From Alphaproteobacteria bacterium (GTDB lineage: Bacteria > Pseudomonadota > Alphaproteobacteria > Micropepsales > Micropepsaceae): a stretch of 64,000 bases of DNA. The stretch's first letter is position 1, and each line of letters starts with the position of its first letter. A model generated the notes under the pieces. It saw only the letters and a list, made by a program, of their open reading frames with translations. It was not told the DNA's origin and searched no databases. The DNA lies in NCBI GenBank assembly GCA_021325375.1, contig JAJPHG010000012.1, forward strand, positions 124,001 through 188,000, given 5' to 3'. A program made the translations under genes and the position numbers. Shown piece after piece: positions 1 to 8,527 of this stretch.

Positions 1-501
1 AAGAAGCTGCTTGTGGCTCCAGACGTCGTTCTCCAAGGGCGCGACGTTGAGATCGCCGACCATCACCACCGGATCGCCGCGCCGTCCTCGCGTCTCGAAG
101 AACGCGGCCATCTCGCGCAGGAAGCCGAGCTTGTGCGCGAATTTCGGATTGACGAGGGGATCGGGGATGTCGGCGCCGGCGGGGACATAGAAATCGTGCA
201 GCTCGACGCCGTTGTCGAACGTGACCTGGATGTGGCGGCAATCGCTGTTGGAGCAGAACTCATGGCTGAACGTCTCGCGGAACGGCACGCGCGAGAGGAT
301 GGCGACGCCGTGATAGCCCTTCTGCCCATGGATCGCCTGATGCACATAACCGAGCTCGGTAAAGGCCTGGCGCGGGAAGAGGTCGTTGACGACTTTCGTC
401 TCCTGCAGCGCGATCGCGTCGGGCTGGTGCTCTTTCAGGAACCGCTTCGCAAGGGCGATGCGCAGCCGCACGGAGTTGATGTTCCAGGTGGCGATTTTCA
501 T
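1..501 (-). CDS. xthA: Exodeoxyribonuclease III (partial, C-terminus beyond window)
   Basis: Exonuclease III / AP endonuclease of base excision repair. The minus strand encodes 167 residues from an ATG at 501 to the window edge without a stop, about 60% of the usual ~260. Visible family motifs: N-terminal KIATWNINSVRLR, the metal-binding LQETKV, and GDLNVAP before the edge. The gene runs out of the window, so the C-terminal catalytic DH motif cannot be checked. It is divergent from the small DUF3309 gene at 619. Confidence 0.93.
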   Translation of the reverse strand, partial: MKIATWNINSVRLRIALAKRFLKEHQPDAIALQETKVVNDLFPRQAFTELGYVHQAIHGQKGYHGVAILSRVPFRETFSHEFCSNSDCRHIQVTFDNGVELHDFYVPAGADIPDPLVNPKFAHKLGFLREMAAFFETRGRRGDPVVMVGDLNVAPLENDVWSHKQLL

Positions 502-618
502 GGACGGTGTTGTGCTGCAGCCGAACCCGCTTGTCATCCCCGGTGGCCATAAGTTGCAAGAAGCCGAAACCTCACCTCGCGCGTTTTCTTCTGTCGAGAG
601 GATTTGAGGAAACCATCC

Positions 619-783
619 ATGACGTTGCTTCTGATTATCGTGCTTGTGATCGTGTTGTTGGGCGGCGGCGGCGGTTATTACGGCTACCGGACCTGGGGCG
701 GCCCCGGCCTCGGCGGCGTGCTGGGCCTGGTGCTCGTCATCCTGCTCATTCTCTATCTCATGGGCGGCCTTCCGGTCCGCTAG
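619..783 (+). CDS. DUF3309-type small membrane protein
   Basis: 54-residue protein starting MTLLLIIVLVIVLLGGGGG. It has two hydrophobic segments joined by a Gly/Tyr-rich linker (YGYRTWGGPGLGG) and ends GGLPVR. This length, Gly-rich middle and second hydrophobic helix match the DUF3309 family, widespread in proteobacteria and of unknown role. ATG chosen at 619, preceded by a GAGGA stretch. It stands alone, divergent from xthA. Confidence 0.75.
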   Translation: MTLLLIIVLVIVLLGGGGGYYGYRTWGGPGLGGVLGLVLVILLILYLMGGLPVR

Positions 784-1088
784 AGGCGCCATCCCGGCCG
801 GCCCTTTTCGCTCCCCCAAACGGCGCGGAAGGGGCCGGTTTCGAGGCTTGTTTTTTTCGCATCCCAGCCATGCTTTTGGGCGAGAAATTATATTTCTCTA
901 AAAATACCACATTTATATCAGGTAGTTACGGCAATTTCGGCGTAATTGAACACTGAACATTACATAAATCGTTCACTTGTAACAGGCGCCTGAGGCTCCT
1001 ATTTCACTCCTGTCCGGCGATGAGCCGGGAAGAATTGAAGGCGGCATGGAGGGGCACTCTCCGACGCCGCGAAAGACAGGAGACCGTC
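784..1088. other. Intergenic stretch, AT-rich, no gene seen
   Basis: About 300 bases with no convincing coding frame. The part from about 880 to 985 is clearly more AT-rich than its surroundings and probably holds the promoter of the small gene at 1089. I could not identify a clear -35/-10 pair. Confidence 0.4.
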
Positions 1089-1214
1089 ATGCACGAATTC
1101 GTCGAAAGCGCCCGTCGCGAGACCGGCGACACCCATCTGGTGAGCTTCCTCAGCGCCGCGCTGATCGCGGCCGCGGGCCTGCTCCTCGTCGCGACCTCGC
1201 TCGCGATGATCTGA
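1089..1214 (+). CDS. Small single-pass membrane protein, hypothetical
   Basis: 41 residues starting MHEFVESARRETGD, with one hydrophobic helix (roughly residues 18-40, rich in Ala/Leu) ending SLAMI. The ATG at 1089 follows an AGGAG sequence by about 7 nt; a longer in-frame reading from 1020 has no comparable ribosome binding site. No family recognised. It converges on tsaD. Confidence 0.5.
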   Translation: MHEFVESARRETGDTHLVSFLSAALIAAAGLLLVATSLAMI

Positions 1215-1247
1215 ATGTAGGCGTTTGGCCGCGCCGGCGCTCCCCCC

Positions 1248-2309
1248 TTAAGGCGCGGCCAACGGCCAGCGGGCCTTCGGCGACATCCCCAGCCCGTCGA
1301 ACAAGCCAAGCTGGCCACGTTCAACCCCCGCCCAGGCGACCATCGCGGCATTGTCCGTGCAGAGCCCGGGCGGGGGTATTTTTGTCTTGAAGCCCTTGGC
1401 ATTCCCAAGCGCCGTGAGAGCACTGCGGATCGCACCGTTCGAGGCGACGCCGCCCGCGAGCACGAAATCCGGCCCCGGCCCGTCAGGGCCGGACCCAGAA
1501 AATTCCGTAGACGGAAAATCGCGTGTGAACATGTCCATCGCCGCGCTGGCGCGGTCGTTCAGGACATCGACCACCGCGGCCTGGAACGAGGCGGCGACGT
1601 CGGCCGCATCGGGATTTTCCTCCCGCACGATCTGGCGCACGGCGGTCTTCAGGCCCGAGAACGAGAAGTCCGCGCCCGGCCGGCCGCGCATCGGCCGCGG
1701 CAGGACGAAGCGCCTGGGATCGCCGTCCAGCGCGCATTTCTCGATGTTCGGGCCGCCGGGATAGGGCAGGCCGAGCAGCTTGGCCGTCTTGTCGAACGCC
1801 TCGCCCACCGCGTCGTCGATGGTCGTGCCGTAGCGGCGGAAACGGCCCACGCCCTCCACGCCCAGAAGCTGGCAATGGCCGCCCGAGATGAGCAGAAGCA
1901 GGAACGGGAATGCGCAGCCCTGGCAGAGCCGCGCGGTCAGCGCATGCGCCTCCAGGTGATTGACGCCGACGAAGGGCTTGCCGGCTGCGAGCGCGAGCGC
2001 CTTCGCGGTGGTGAGCCCGACCATCACGCCGCCGATCAGCCCCGGCCCCGCCGTCGCTGCGATCACGTCGAGGTCCTTCAGCGCCGTGCCCGCCTCGGCG
2101 AGCGCCTCCTCGACGATCCCGTCCAGCCGCTCGACATGGGCGCGCGCGGCGATCTCCGGCACCACGCCGCCATAGGGCCTGTGCGCGTCGAGCTGGGAGA
2201 AGACGATGTTGGACAGGATCGTGCCCGGGCCGGGCGCGCGCCCGCGCACCACCGCGGCCGCGGTCTCGTCGCAGCTCGTCTCGATGCCAAGGACCGTCAG
2301 CTCGCGCAA
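1248..2309 (-). CDS. tsaD: tRNA N6-adenosine threonylcarbamoyltransferase TsaD
   Basis: Transfers threonylcarbamoyl from TC-AMP to A37 of ANN-decoding tRNAs, working with TsaB/TsaE. The N-terminal phosphate-binding loop reads [16 protein letters not shown]. The metal-binding histidines lie in [12 protein letters not shown] and a second ASKHA-fold motif is [10 protein letters not shown]. Later come [12 protein letters not shown] and [16 protein letters not shown]. Start taken as TTG at 2309 (353 residues, normal for the family); the frame is open further upstream but the extra residues are not TsaD-like. It is divergent from hemC, the usual tsaD-hemC arrangement in alphaproteobacteria. Confidence 0.95.
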   Translation of the reverse strand: MRELTVLGIETSCDETAAAVVRGRAPGPGTILSNIVFSQLDAHRPYGGVVPEIAARAHVERLDGIVEEALAEAGTALKDLDVIAATAGPGLIGGVMVGLTTAKALALAAGKPFVGVNHLEAHALTARLCQGCAFPFLLLLISGGHCQLLGVEGVGRFRRYGTTIDDAVGEAFDKTAKLLGLPYPGGPNIEKCALDGDPRRFVLPRPMRGRPGADFSFSGLKTAVRQIVREENPDAADVAASFQAAVVDVLNDRASAAMDMFTRDFPSTEFSGSGPDGPGPDFVLAGGVASNGAIRSALTALGNAKGFKTKIPPPGLCTDNAAMVAWAGVERGQLGLFDGLGMSPKARWPLAAP

Positions 2310-2360
2310 TCCGTCCGCGCCTCGTGCTAGATACGCGCGTTGCCTTACCCGAACCGCCCC

Positions 2361-3272
2361 ATGCCGCAAAACGAATTATCCCATGAAGGTGGGCCGCTCC
2401 GCCTGGGCACCCGCGGCTCCAAGCTCGCGCTCGTCCAGGCGAACATGGTCGCGGGGTTGATGGGCGTCCCCACGGAGATCGTGGTCCTGAAGACGAGCGG
2501 CGACCGCATCCAGGACCGTCCGCTCGCCGACGCCGGCGGCAAGGGCCTGTTCGTCAAGGAGCTCGAGGACGCGCTGTTGGGCGGCCGCATCGACCTGGCG
2601 GTGCATTCGATGAAGGACGTGCCGGTCGCCTTGCCCGCGGGCCTCGCCATCGCGGCCGTTCTCGAGCGCGAGGATCCGCGCGACGTCTTCGTTTCCAACA
2701 CCGCGGCCACGCTCGCGGCGCTGCCGAAGGGCGCGCGCCTGGGCACCAGCTCGGTGCGCCGGGTGGCGCAATGCCTGCGCGTGCGGCCCGATCTCGATTG
2801 CCGATTGCTGCGCGGCAATGTCGACACGCGCTTGAAGAAGCTCGACGACGGCGAGATGGACGCGATGCTGCTCGCGCTTGCGGGGCTCAAGCGATTGGGC
2901 CTGGCGCAGCGCGCGACCGAGCTCCTCGACGTCCTGCCCGCGCTCGCGCAAGGCGCCATCGGCATCGAGACGCGCGAGAGCGACCGCCGCACGCGCGACG
3001 CGGTCGCGCCGTTGAACGACGCCGATACCGCCGCCGCGCTCGCCTGCGAACGCGCCTTCCAGGACGCGCTCGGCGGCTCCTGCCGCTCGCCGATGGCGGG
3101 GCTGGCGCGCATCGAAGGCGGGCGCGTCGTCTTCGACGGCGAGGTGCTGGCGCCCGACGGCAGCGATCGCGTCGCCGCCCATATCGAAGCCGCGGCAGGC
3201 GATGCCGCGCGCGCGGGGAGCGAGGCGGGCCTGGGCATCCGCGCCCGCGCGGCGCGCTGGCTCGACCTCTGA
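2361..3272 (+). CDS. hemC: Porphobilinogen deaminase (hydroxymethylbilane synthase)
   Basis: Condenses four porphobilinogen units to hydroxymethylbilane in heme synthesis. 303 residues. Family landmarks: [15 protein letters not shown] near the N-terminus, [32 protein letters not shown], and GGSCRSPM, whose Cys carries the dipyrromethane cofactor. ATG at 2361 preferred over an upstream TTG at 2340. It is followed one base later by hemD. Confidence 0.96.
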   Translation: MPQNELSHEGGPLRLGTRGSKLALVQANMVAGLMGVPTEIVVLKTSGDRIQDRPLADAGGKGLFVKELEDALLGGRIDLAVHSMKDVPVALPAGLAIAAVLEREDPRDVFVSNTAATLAALPKGARLGTSSVRRVAQCLRVRPDLDCRLLRGNVDTRLKKLDDGEMDAMLLALAGLKRLGLAQRATELLDVLPALAQGAIGIETRESDRRTRDAVAPLNDADTAAALACERAFQDALGGSCRSPMAGLARIEGGRVVFDGEVLAPDGSDRVAAHIEAAAGDAARAGSEAGLGIRARAARWLDL

Positions 3273-3273
3273 C

Positions 3274-3963
3274 ATGCGCGTGCTGATCACGCGGCCCGAG
3301 GAAGACGCGACGCGCACCATCGCGGCGCTTGGCGCTCTCGGCCATGACGGCATCGCGATGCCGCTGCTCAAGGTGCGCTTCCATGACGGTGCCGAGATCG
3401 CGCTGGACCCTTTCCAGGCCGTGCTCGCCACCAGCGCCAACGGCGTGCGTGCCTTGGCCCGCCGCACGGCGCGGCGTGACGTGCCGCTCTTCGCCGTGGG
3501 GCCGCAGACGGCGCAGGAGGCCGAAGCATCGGGTTTTCTCAAGGTGCGCAACGCCCAAGGCGATTCGCGCGCGCTCGCCACAGCCGTCGCCGGATGGGCC
3601 GCGCCGTCGGGTGGAGCGCTGCTGCATGTGAAGAGCGCCGAGGCCGACGGCACCCTGGCGGCGCTGCTCAAGGCCCGGGGTTTCGCGGTCGAGAACGCCG
3701 TGCTCTACGAGGTCGCGGCGATCGATGCGCTTGCGACGCTTCCGCCCGATCTCGACGCCGCGCTCTTCTATTCCGCGCGCAGCGCCGCGATCTTCCGCTT
3801 GCTGGTGTCGCAGGCGGGACTTTCCGTGAGCGGCGTGATCGCGGTCTGCATCAGCAAGGCCGCCGCGGATGCGCTTGCCCCGTTGCGTTTCAAGGACGTG
3901 CGCGTCGCCGCCGAGCCCAACCAGGATGCGATGCTGGCATGTCTTCAACCTCCCCCTCCCTAG
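3274..3963 (+). CDS. hemD: Uroporphyrinogen-III synthase
   Basis: Cyclises hydroxymethylbilane to uroporphyrinogen III. 229 residues starting MRVLITRPEEDATRT, the usual HemD N-terminus. Sequence conservation is low, as is normal for HemD; the C-terminal half holds AALFYSARSAAIFRLL and VAVCISKAAADAL-like stretches (read as VIAVCISKAAADAL). The start lies one base after the hemC stop, so the two are co-transcribed and probably translationally coupled. The gene ends in a large inverted repeat. Confidence 0.88.
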   Translation: MRVLITRPEEDATRTIAALGALGHDGIAMPLLKVRFHDGAEIALDPFQAVLATSANGVRALARRTARRDVPLFAVGPQTAQEAEASGFLKVRNAQGDSRALATAVAGWAAPSGGALLHVKSAEADGTLAALLKARGFAVENAVLYEVAAIDALATLPPDLDAALFYSARSAAIFRLLVSQAGLSVSGVIAVCISKAAADALAPLRFKDVRVAAEPNQDAMLACLQPPPP

Positions 3964-4019
3964 TGTCATCCCCGCCAAGCATCGACGCGTAAGCGTCGAT
4001 GCTTGGCGGGGATGACACT
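3962..4019. repeat. Perfect 27-bp inverted repeat with 4-nt loop
   Basis: Left arm 3962-3988, loop GTAA, right arm 3993-4019; the arms are perfectly complementary. It starts inside the hemD stop codon. The ends (GTCATCCCC...GGGGATGAC) resemble the GTCAT-type ends of other intergenic elements in this window (46630, 20270). It may end the hemCD transcript, but no T-run follows. Confidence 0.85.
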
Positions 4020-4067
4020 GGAGAGGACGAGGTTATAGTGATCGCAGACAATAAAGGGGCCGTTTCC

Positions 4068-5009
4068 ATGCGCAGATTTCTCGTCTTCCTTCTGATCCTC
4101 GCGGCCCTCGGCGCGGGCGCGCTGTGGTATTTTTCCGTCCCCGACATCGCGCGCGCGGATCTCGAGAAGAAATACGCCTCGCCGCTGACCCATTTCGTCA
4201 CGCTGGCGGACGGCACGCGTGCGGACTGGCGTGAGCGGGGGCCTCAAGGCGCGCCCACGCTGATCCTGCTGCATGGCTCGAACGCCTCGCTGCTCACCTG
4301 GGAGCCGTGGTCGAAGGCGCTGTCGGACCGGTTCCACGTCGTCAGCGTCGATCTTCCCGGACACGGGCTGACCGGCGCGGTGCCGAACGGCGACTACACA
4401 CAGGAAGGCATGGCCAAGTTCGTGGGCGAATTCGCTGACAAGCTCGGGCTCAAGACCTTCGCGCTCGCGGGCAATTCGATGGGCGGCGGGGTCGCGGCGC
4501 GGTTCGCCGAGGAGAACGCCGCGCGCGTGACCCGGCTCATCCTGGTCGACGCCGGCGGCTTGCCGTTCAAGCCCACGGGCGGCACGCCGCTCGCCTTCCG
4601 CCTCGCGCGCATGCCGGTGGTGAACCGGATCCTGCTTCACGTGACGCCGCGCGCGCTTGTCGTCGAGGGCCTGAACAAGGCCATCGTGCACAAGGAGATC
4701 ATCACCGACGCGATGACCGATTCCTATTGGGACTTCGCGCGCATGGACGGCACGCGGGCGGCGACGCTGGCGCGCTTCCAGGAGAACCCGGACACCTATG
4801 TCCGCGACCACACGACCGCGCTCAAGATGCCGGTGCTGATCCTGTGGGGCCAGGAGGACGCGCTGATCCCCGTCGCCATCGCGCATGACTGGAAGAAGGC
4901 GATCCCCGGCGCGAAGCTGATCGTCTACCCCAAGACCGGCCACATCCCGATGGAGGAAGTCGCGGACCAGTCGGCCGCGGACGTCCGGGCGTTCCTGAAC
5001 GGGAAGTAG
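4068..5009 (+). CDS. Alpha/beta-fold hydrolase, membrane-anchored or secreted
   Basis: 313 residues. An N-terminal hydrophobic segment (FLVFLLILAALGAGALWYF) suggests a membrane anchor or uncleaved signal. The fold is clear: oxyanion HGSN, nucleophile elbow GNSMGG (Ser), acid in WGQEDALIP and base in KTGHIPMEE. Substrate cannot be told; esterase, lipase or C-C hydrolase are all possible. ATG at 4068 follows AAAGGGG. It sits alone between repeats. Confidence 0.88.
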   Translation: MRRFLVFLLILAALGAGALWYFSVPDIARADLEKKYASPLTHFVTLADGTRADWRERGPQGAPTLILLHGSNASLLTWEPWSKALSDRFHVVSVDLPGHGLTGAVPNGDYTQEGMAKFVGEFADKLGLKTFALAGNSMGGGVAARFAEENAARVTRLILVDAGGLPFKPTGGTPLAFRLARMPVVNRILLHVTPRALVVEGLNKAIVHKEIITDAMTDSYWDFARMDGTRAATLARFQENPDTYVRDHTTALKMPVLILWGQEDALIPVAIAHDWKKAIPGAKLIVYPKTGHIPMEEVADQSAADVRAFLNGK

Positions 5010-5025
5010 GGGACCGTACCCGAAA

Positions 5026-5197
5026 TGTCATGGCCCGCGAATGCGGGCCACACAGTTGGGTTCTGTACGATCCAAAAAGACTCACGCGGAGACGCGGAGT
5101 TCGCGGAGTCGAGCTCATCCTCCGTGACCTCCGCGTGACTCATCTGCAAGAGCACGGCAAGCGTCACCTGGGTGGCCCGCATTCGCGGGCCATGACA
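5026..5197. repeat. MITE-like palindromic element, copy A
   Basis: 172 bp with long inverted ends. The left end is GTCATGGCCCGCGAATGCGG, continuing GCCAC; the right end is its reverse complement. Each end is itself a hairpin (GGCCCGC-GAAT-GCGGGCC). The interior holds further CGCGGAG / CTCCGCG inverted motifs. No coding frame. Sister copies lie at 8158-8354 and 10630-10800. Confidence 0.85.
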
Positions 5198-5516
5198 GTT
5201 GTGTTTTTTTTGCACCTTCAATCAAAACACCATCGCATAACGCTATGCGCTTTCGCGCACTTGAAAGCGTTGGCGATCTCACCAAACACCTTTCGAAGGC
5301 GAAGTGGGTATGCCGGCGCTTGAAAGGAGAAGAGGCGCAGCTCTCGAAGAATCCATTGCGAACGCGAATTCAACGATCACGATGAAGCGCTTTGAACGGA
5401 CGGTCTCACAAGATACGACGTTGAATTCAAATTTTCGCGGACACCCCCTATGAGGATGTCCGCGCGGACGACAAAAACCGCAATTCAAAAACGCAAGAAG
5501 ATTTCGCGCCCTATGT
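5198..5516. other. Gene-free stretch with a hairpin near its end
   Basis: About 320 bases, lower in GC than the flanks, with no convincing reading frame. At 5436-5464 CGCGGACA and TGTCCGCG form an 8-bp stem, placed just beyond the stop of the minus-strand gene at 5517, so it may serve as that gene's terminator. Confidence 0.4.
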
Positions 5517-7271
5517 TCACTTCGCGGCAAACGCCGCCAGGGCGGCGCCCACTTGCGGGATCAGGCTGTCCCAGTCGGCGAATTTCTCGGGGCTGAAGAC
5601 CTTCGTTCTGGGGTACCACGGGTACTCGTCTGTGCCGAGCTGGGGCCAGGTGCGGCCGGCCGTGAGGAACCAGACATTCGCGCCGACGCTCGCCGCGGTC
5701 GCGGCGGCAGCGGTGGGGGCGGAGATGACGAGGTCGAGCACGCTCGACAGGGCCGCGGCGCCGTCGATGTCGTGTTTGAGATCGAGGCCGTCCACCACGC
5801 GGATCTCGACGCCATGAAGCTCCGCGGCGCGGCGCAGCTCCTCGGCGCAGTCGCCGTATTGCAGGTTGACGAAGGTGACGCCGGGGGTTTTCAGGATCGG
5901 GCCCCAGGCGTCGAGCGCGCTGTAATACTTCGCGCGCTTGGCGCCCAGCATCATCGAGCGCCAGCAGATGCCGATCTTGAGGCCCGGCCCGAAGCTTTCG
6001 AGCTGGCTGCGTAATTCGGCCGCGCGCGCCTCGTCGGGCTTGAGGAAGGCCTGCTTCGGGAAGTCGGAAATCGCGCGGCGGAAGGTCTTCAGCGGCGAGC
6101 CCATCGGCGTCCAGAAATCGGGCTCGCCCTGGTCGATGCTGAAGGGCACGAAGCGCAGCGATTTGTTGCCGTCGCGGTCGACGAGCGTGCGGTCGTCGTA
6201 GCGGCCGATCTCAGCCTTCGGGAACGAGCGCTGGAACAGCGGGATCAGGCGCGGATCGACCGCGACCTCGAGCTTGCCGCCTTCGCCGACAGCGGCTTGC
6301 AGGTCGGGCAGGATGTTGGCGAACATGAACTCGTCGCCCAAGCCCTGCTCGGCGACGACGAGCAGGCGCTTGGCCGTGAGGTCCTCGCCTTTCCACATCG
6401 GTGCCTTGATCATGTGATGGACGTAGGCGCGGAAGCGCTGGTCGTTGCGGATCTCGAATTCGTCGAAGCCCTCTGCGATGCGGCCCATGCCGATCAGGCA
6501 GATGGCGCGCGAATGGCGGCTTTCCATCTGCTCGTTCGGATCGGTCGCGCGCACCAGAGACTCGTTATAGGCCTCGAGCCCCTCGTCGAGGCGGCCCAGA
6601 TGCGACAGCGCGTAGCCGTAATTGTGATAGAGCCGCGCGAATTCCGGCTGCAGGCGGATGGCCTCCTGGTAGAAGATCAGGCTCTCCTCGACGCGGCCGT
6701 TCTCGGCGAGCACGGTGGCGAGCGCGTTCCACAGGACAGCCTCGTGCGGCATGCGGTAGATCGCGGCGCGCAGGGTTTCGATCGCGATGTCGACCTCGCC
6801 CATGTCGCTCTGCACGCTGCCGAGATTGTTGTAGCCGAGCGGCGAATCCGGACAGGCGCCGATATAGAGGCTGAACATCTTGGCGGCGCCGGAGGTGAGC
6901 TCGAGGTTCCAGGCGGCCAGCCCCAGATTGATCAGCAGCTCGGGGTCGTGCGGGTCGAGCGCGAAGGCGCGCTCATAGGTGACCAGCGCCTTGTGCTGAT
7001 GGCCCATGCGCGACAGCGCCATGCCGAGCACGTGATAGGCCTTGGGGTTCTGGTCGTCGATCTCGGCCGATTCGAGCGCGAGCTGGCCGGCGCGGACGAA
7101 ATCGCCCTTCTGCCAGGCCTTGATCGCGCGCCTAAGCGCAGCGTTGGATTTGCGCCGCGTCTCGATCGCCTCGTATTCGTCGTTCAGCGCCTCGAGCTTG
7201 GCGATCGCGGCGAGGCGGGCGTCGATGCCGGTGAGCGAATTGAGACCAAGGTTGGGGGCGAGCTCGGCCAT
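5517..7271 (-). CDS. TPR protein with C-terminal glycosyltransferase-like domain (FlbA-like)
   Basis: 584 residues. Residues ~50-290 are tandem TPR units (for example AYHVLGMALSRMGHQHKAL and LLINLGLAAWNLE). The C-terminal half resembles the GT-B-like region found behind TPRs in such proteins: RLLVVAEQGLGDEFMFANIL, KIGICWRS, VISAPTAAAATAASVG. In Caulobacter a TPR protein, FlbA, lies in the flagellin cluster; position here, next to flbT-flaF and flagellins, suggests a flagellin-modification or assembly role. A paralogue sits at 23918. Enzymatic activity is inferred only. Confidence 0.75.
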   Translation of the reverse strand: MAELAPNLGLNSLTGIDARLAAIAKLEALNDEYEAIETRRKSNAALRRAIKAWQKGDFVRAGQLALESAEIDDQNPKAYHVLGMALSRMGHQHKALVTYERAFALDPHDPELLINLGLAAWNLELTSGAAKMFSLYIGACPDSPLGYNNLGSVQSDMGEVDIAIETLRAAIYRMPHEAVLWNALATVLAENGRVEESLIFYQEAIRLQPEFARLYHNYGYALSHLGRLDEGLEAYNESLVRATDPNEQMESRHSRAICLIGMGRIAEGFDEFEIRNDQRFRAYVHHMIKAPMWKGEDLTAKRLLVVAEQGLGDEFMFANILPDLQAAVGEGGKLEVAVDPRLIPLFQRSFPKAEIGRYDDRTLVDRDGNKSLRFVPFSIDQGEPDFWTPMGSPLKTFRRAISDFPKQAFLKPDEARAAELRSQLESFGPGLKIGICWRSMMLGAKRAKYYSALDAWGPILKTPGVTFVNLQYGDCAEELRRAAELHGVEIRVVDGLDLKHDIDGAAALSSVLDLVISAPTAAAATAASVGANVWFLTAGRTWPQLGTDEYPWYPRTKVFSPEKFADWDSLIPQVGAALAAFAAK

Positions 7272-7413
7272 GCGGAAATCCTTGAGGATCGGGCCCGCAA
7301 TAAGACCTCCTTAAGCTTAAGGTCGGGTGAACGCCAAAGCGCGAAATACAAGGCATTTGTTAACCTCGTCCGGTTTAGCTTGGCCCCGTTCCGAGTCCCA
7401 ACCGGAGAGCCTC

Positions 7414-7839
7414 ATGCCGCTCAAACTGTCGCTGAAACCCGGCGAGAAATTCGTGCTGAACGGCGCCGTGCTCGCCAACGGGGACAAGCGCGCCAGCCTG
7501 GTGCTGCAGAACAAGGCCTGCGTGCTGCGGGAGAAGGACATCATGCAGCCGGCCGAGGCGACCACGCCCGCCAGGCGCATCTACCTGCCCATCATGATGA
7601 TGTATCTCGATGCCGAGGCGGTCGAGGACTACTACAACGAATTCGCGCTGCGCATGACCGAGTTCATGGGCGCCATCCAGACCCGCGGTGTGCTGGCCTC
7701 GTGCATCGAGATCAGCCGCGATGTCACCAACGGCCAGTATTACAAGGCTTTGATGACGTGCCGGAAGCTCTTTGAATTCGAACAGGAACGGTTGAGCTAT
7801 GACCCTGCAGGCCTACAAGAACACGCAGCGCATTACTGA
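7414..7839 (+). CDS. flbT: Flagellin synthesis repressor FlbT
   Basis: Post-transcriptional regulator that binds the flagellin mRNA 5' leader in Caulobacter and slows its translation until hook completion. 141 residues starting MPLKLSLKPGEKFVLNGAV, with RRIYLPIMMMYLD and CIEISRDVTNGQYYKALMTC, all typical of FlbT. ATG at 7414 sits about 5 nt after GGAGAG; an in-frame TTG-type start further up is not needed. The 3' end overlaps flaF by 41 bases. Confidence 0.93.
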   Translation: MPLKLSLKPGEKFVLNGAVLANGDKRASLVLQNKACVLREKDIMQPAEATTPARRIYLPIMMMYLDAEAVEDYYNEFALRMTEFMGAIQTRGVLASCIEISRDVTNGQYYKALMTCRKLFEFEQERLSYDPAGLQEHAAHY

Positions 7840-8149
7840 GGATTCCCGCACCACCGAATACAGGCTGTTCGGCCAGGTGACGGGCGCGCTGATCGACGCG
7901 CAGAGGAACAGGCAGTCGGGCTCGCCGCTGGTCGAGGCCGTCGACTGGAACAAGAAGCTGTGGCGCACGCTCGCCGCCGACTGCATGGACGAGCGCAACC
8001 AGCTGCCGCAGGACGTCCGCGCCAAGATCGTCTCGCTGTCCCTGTGGATCGCGAAGTATTCCCGCTCGGTGACGCGCGACGGCGCCTCGCTGGACCCGCT
8101 GATCCAGGTCAACCGCACCATCATGCAGGGTTTGCAGGGCGCGGCGTAA
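7799..8149 (+). CDS. flaF: Flagellar biosynthesis regulator FlaF
   Basis: Partner and antagonist of FlbT in alphaproteobacteria, needed for flagellin production and secretion. 116 residues with the family hallmarks YKNTQRITEDSRTTEYRLF near the N-terminus and LWRTLAADC and IAKYSRSV later. The start lies inside the end of flbT, so translation of the two is probably linked. Confidence 0.93.
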   Translation: MTLQAYKNTQRITEDSRTTEYRLFGQVTGALIDAQRNRQSGSPLVEAVDWNKKLWRTLAADCMDERNQLPQDVRAKIVSLSLWIAKYSRSVTRDGASLDPLIQVNRTIMQGLQGAA

Positions 8150-8157
8150 ACTACAGG

Positions 8158-8354
8158 TGTCATGGCCCGCGACTGCGGGCCAACCAGGTGACGCCTGCTC
8201 GATCCCAAAAAGAATTGCACGCGGAGACGCGGAGTCGCGGAGAAGAAAAAGCCTCCGCGGCTCCGCGTCTCCGCGTGAATCTTTTGCGAGAACTTGCAGA
8301 ACCCAACTGGATGGCCTGCGTCCATACGCTGTCGCTATGGACCGGGCCATGACA
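8158..8354. repeat. MITE-like palindromic element, copy B (with swapped hairpin)
   Basis: 197 bp. The left end matches copies A and C; the interior has CACGCGGAGACGCGGAG facing CTCCGCGTCTCCGCGTG. The right arm differs: the simple GAAT hairpin is replaced by a 23-nt hairpin at 8320-8342 (stem GTCCATA/TATGGAC around CGCTGTCGC), also seen in variant form at 20334 and 46650. It lies between flaF and the first flagellin promoter. Confidence 0.8.
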
Positions 8355-8380
8355 ATTGTGCTGATGATTTCTCTGCCGCG

Positions 8381-8395
8381 CGGCAAGTTCTGCCC
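8381..8395. promoter_or_regulatory. Candidate flagellar enhancer site (ftr/FlbD-like)
   Basis: CGGCAAGTTCTGCCC, an imperfect dyad about 75 bp upstream of the sigma-54 promoter of the first flagellin. The same CGGCA-N5-TGCCG layout recurs upstream of the second flagellin and flgF. Assignment to FlbD is by analogy with Caulobacter ftr elements. Confidence 0.5.
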
Positions 8396-8469
8396 ATGGT
8401 TAGCGAATCGTAAGCGTCGAAAAACCCAACAAAATCAACGTCAAACGTCATCAAGGAATTCTTCCGCGC

Positions 8470-8484
8470 TGGCACGGCGGTTGC
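8470..8484 (+). promoter_or_regulatory. Sigma-54 promoter of flagellin 1
   Basis: TGGCAC-GGCGG-TTGC: the -24 GG and -12 GC are 10 bases apart, as sigma-54 requires. It lies 44 bases upstream of the flagellin ATG at 8528 and so supports that start. Confidence 0.88.
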
Positions 8485-8527
8485 GATGGCGCTCCCGGAG
8501 CCCGAGAAACGGGAAACGGAGAATTCG

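Noticed and set aside
7271..7413. A flagellar sigma-54 promoter for flbT
   Set aside because: No GG-N10-GC pair with acceptable flanks was found; only a TTAAGCTTAA palindrome is visible.
8430..8450. CCAACAAAATCAACG resembling the sequence just after tRNA-fMet at 49460 (possible second attachment site)
   Set aside because: Only a short AT-rich match outside the element and not including the tRNA 3' end.
8486..8527. Longer flagellin start at 8486
   Set aside because: It would lie directly after the -12 element, so it cannot be in the mRNA with a leader; the ATG at 8528 has a good ribosome binding site.
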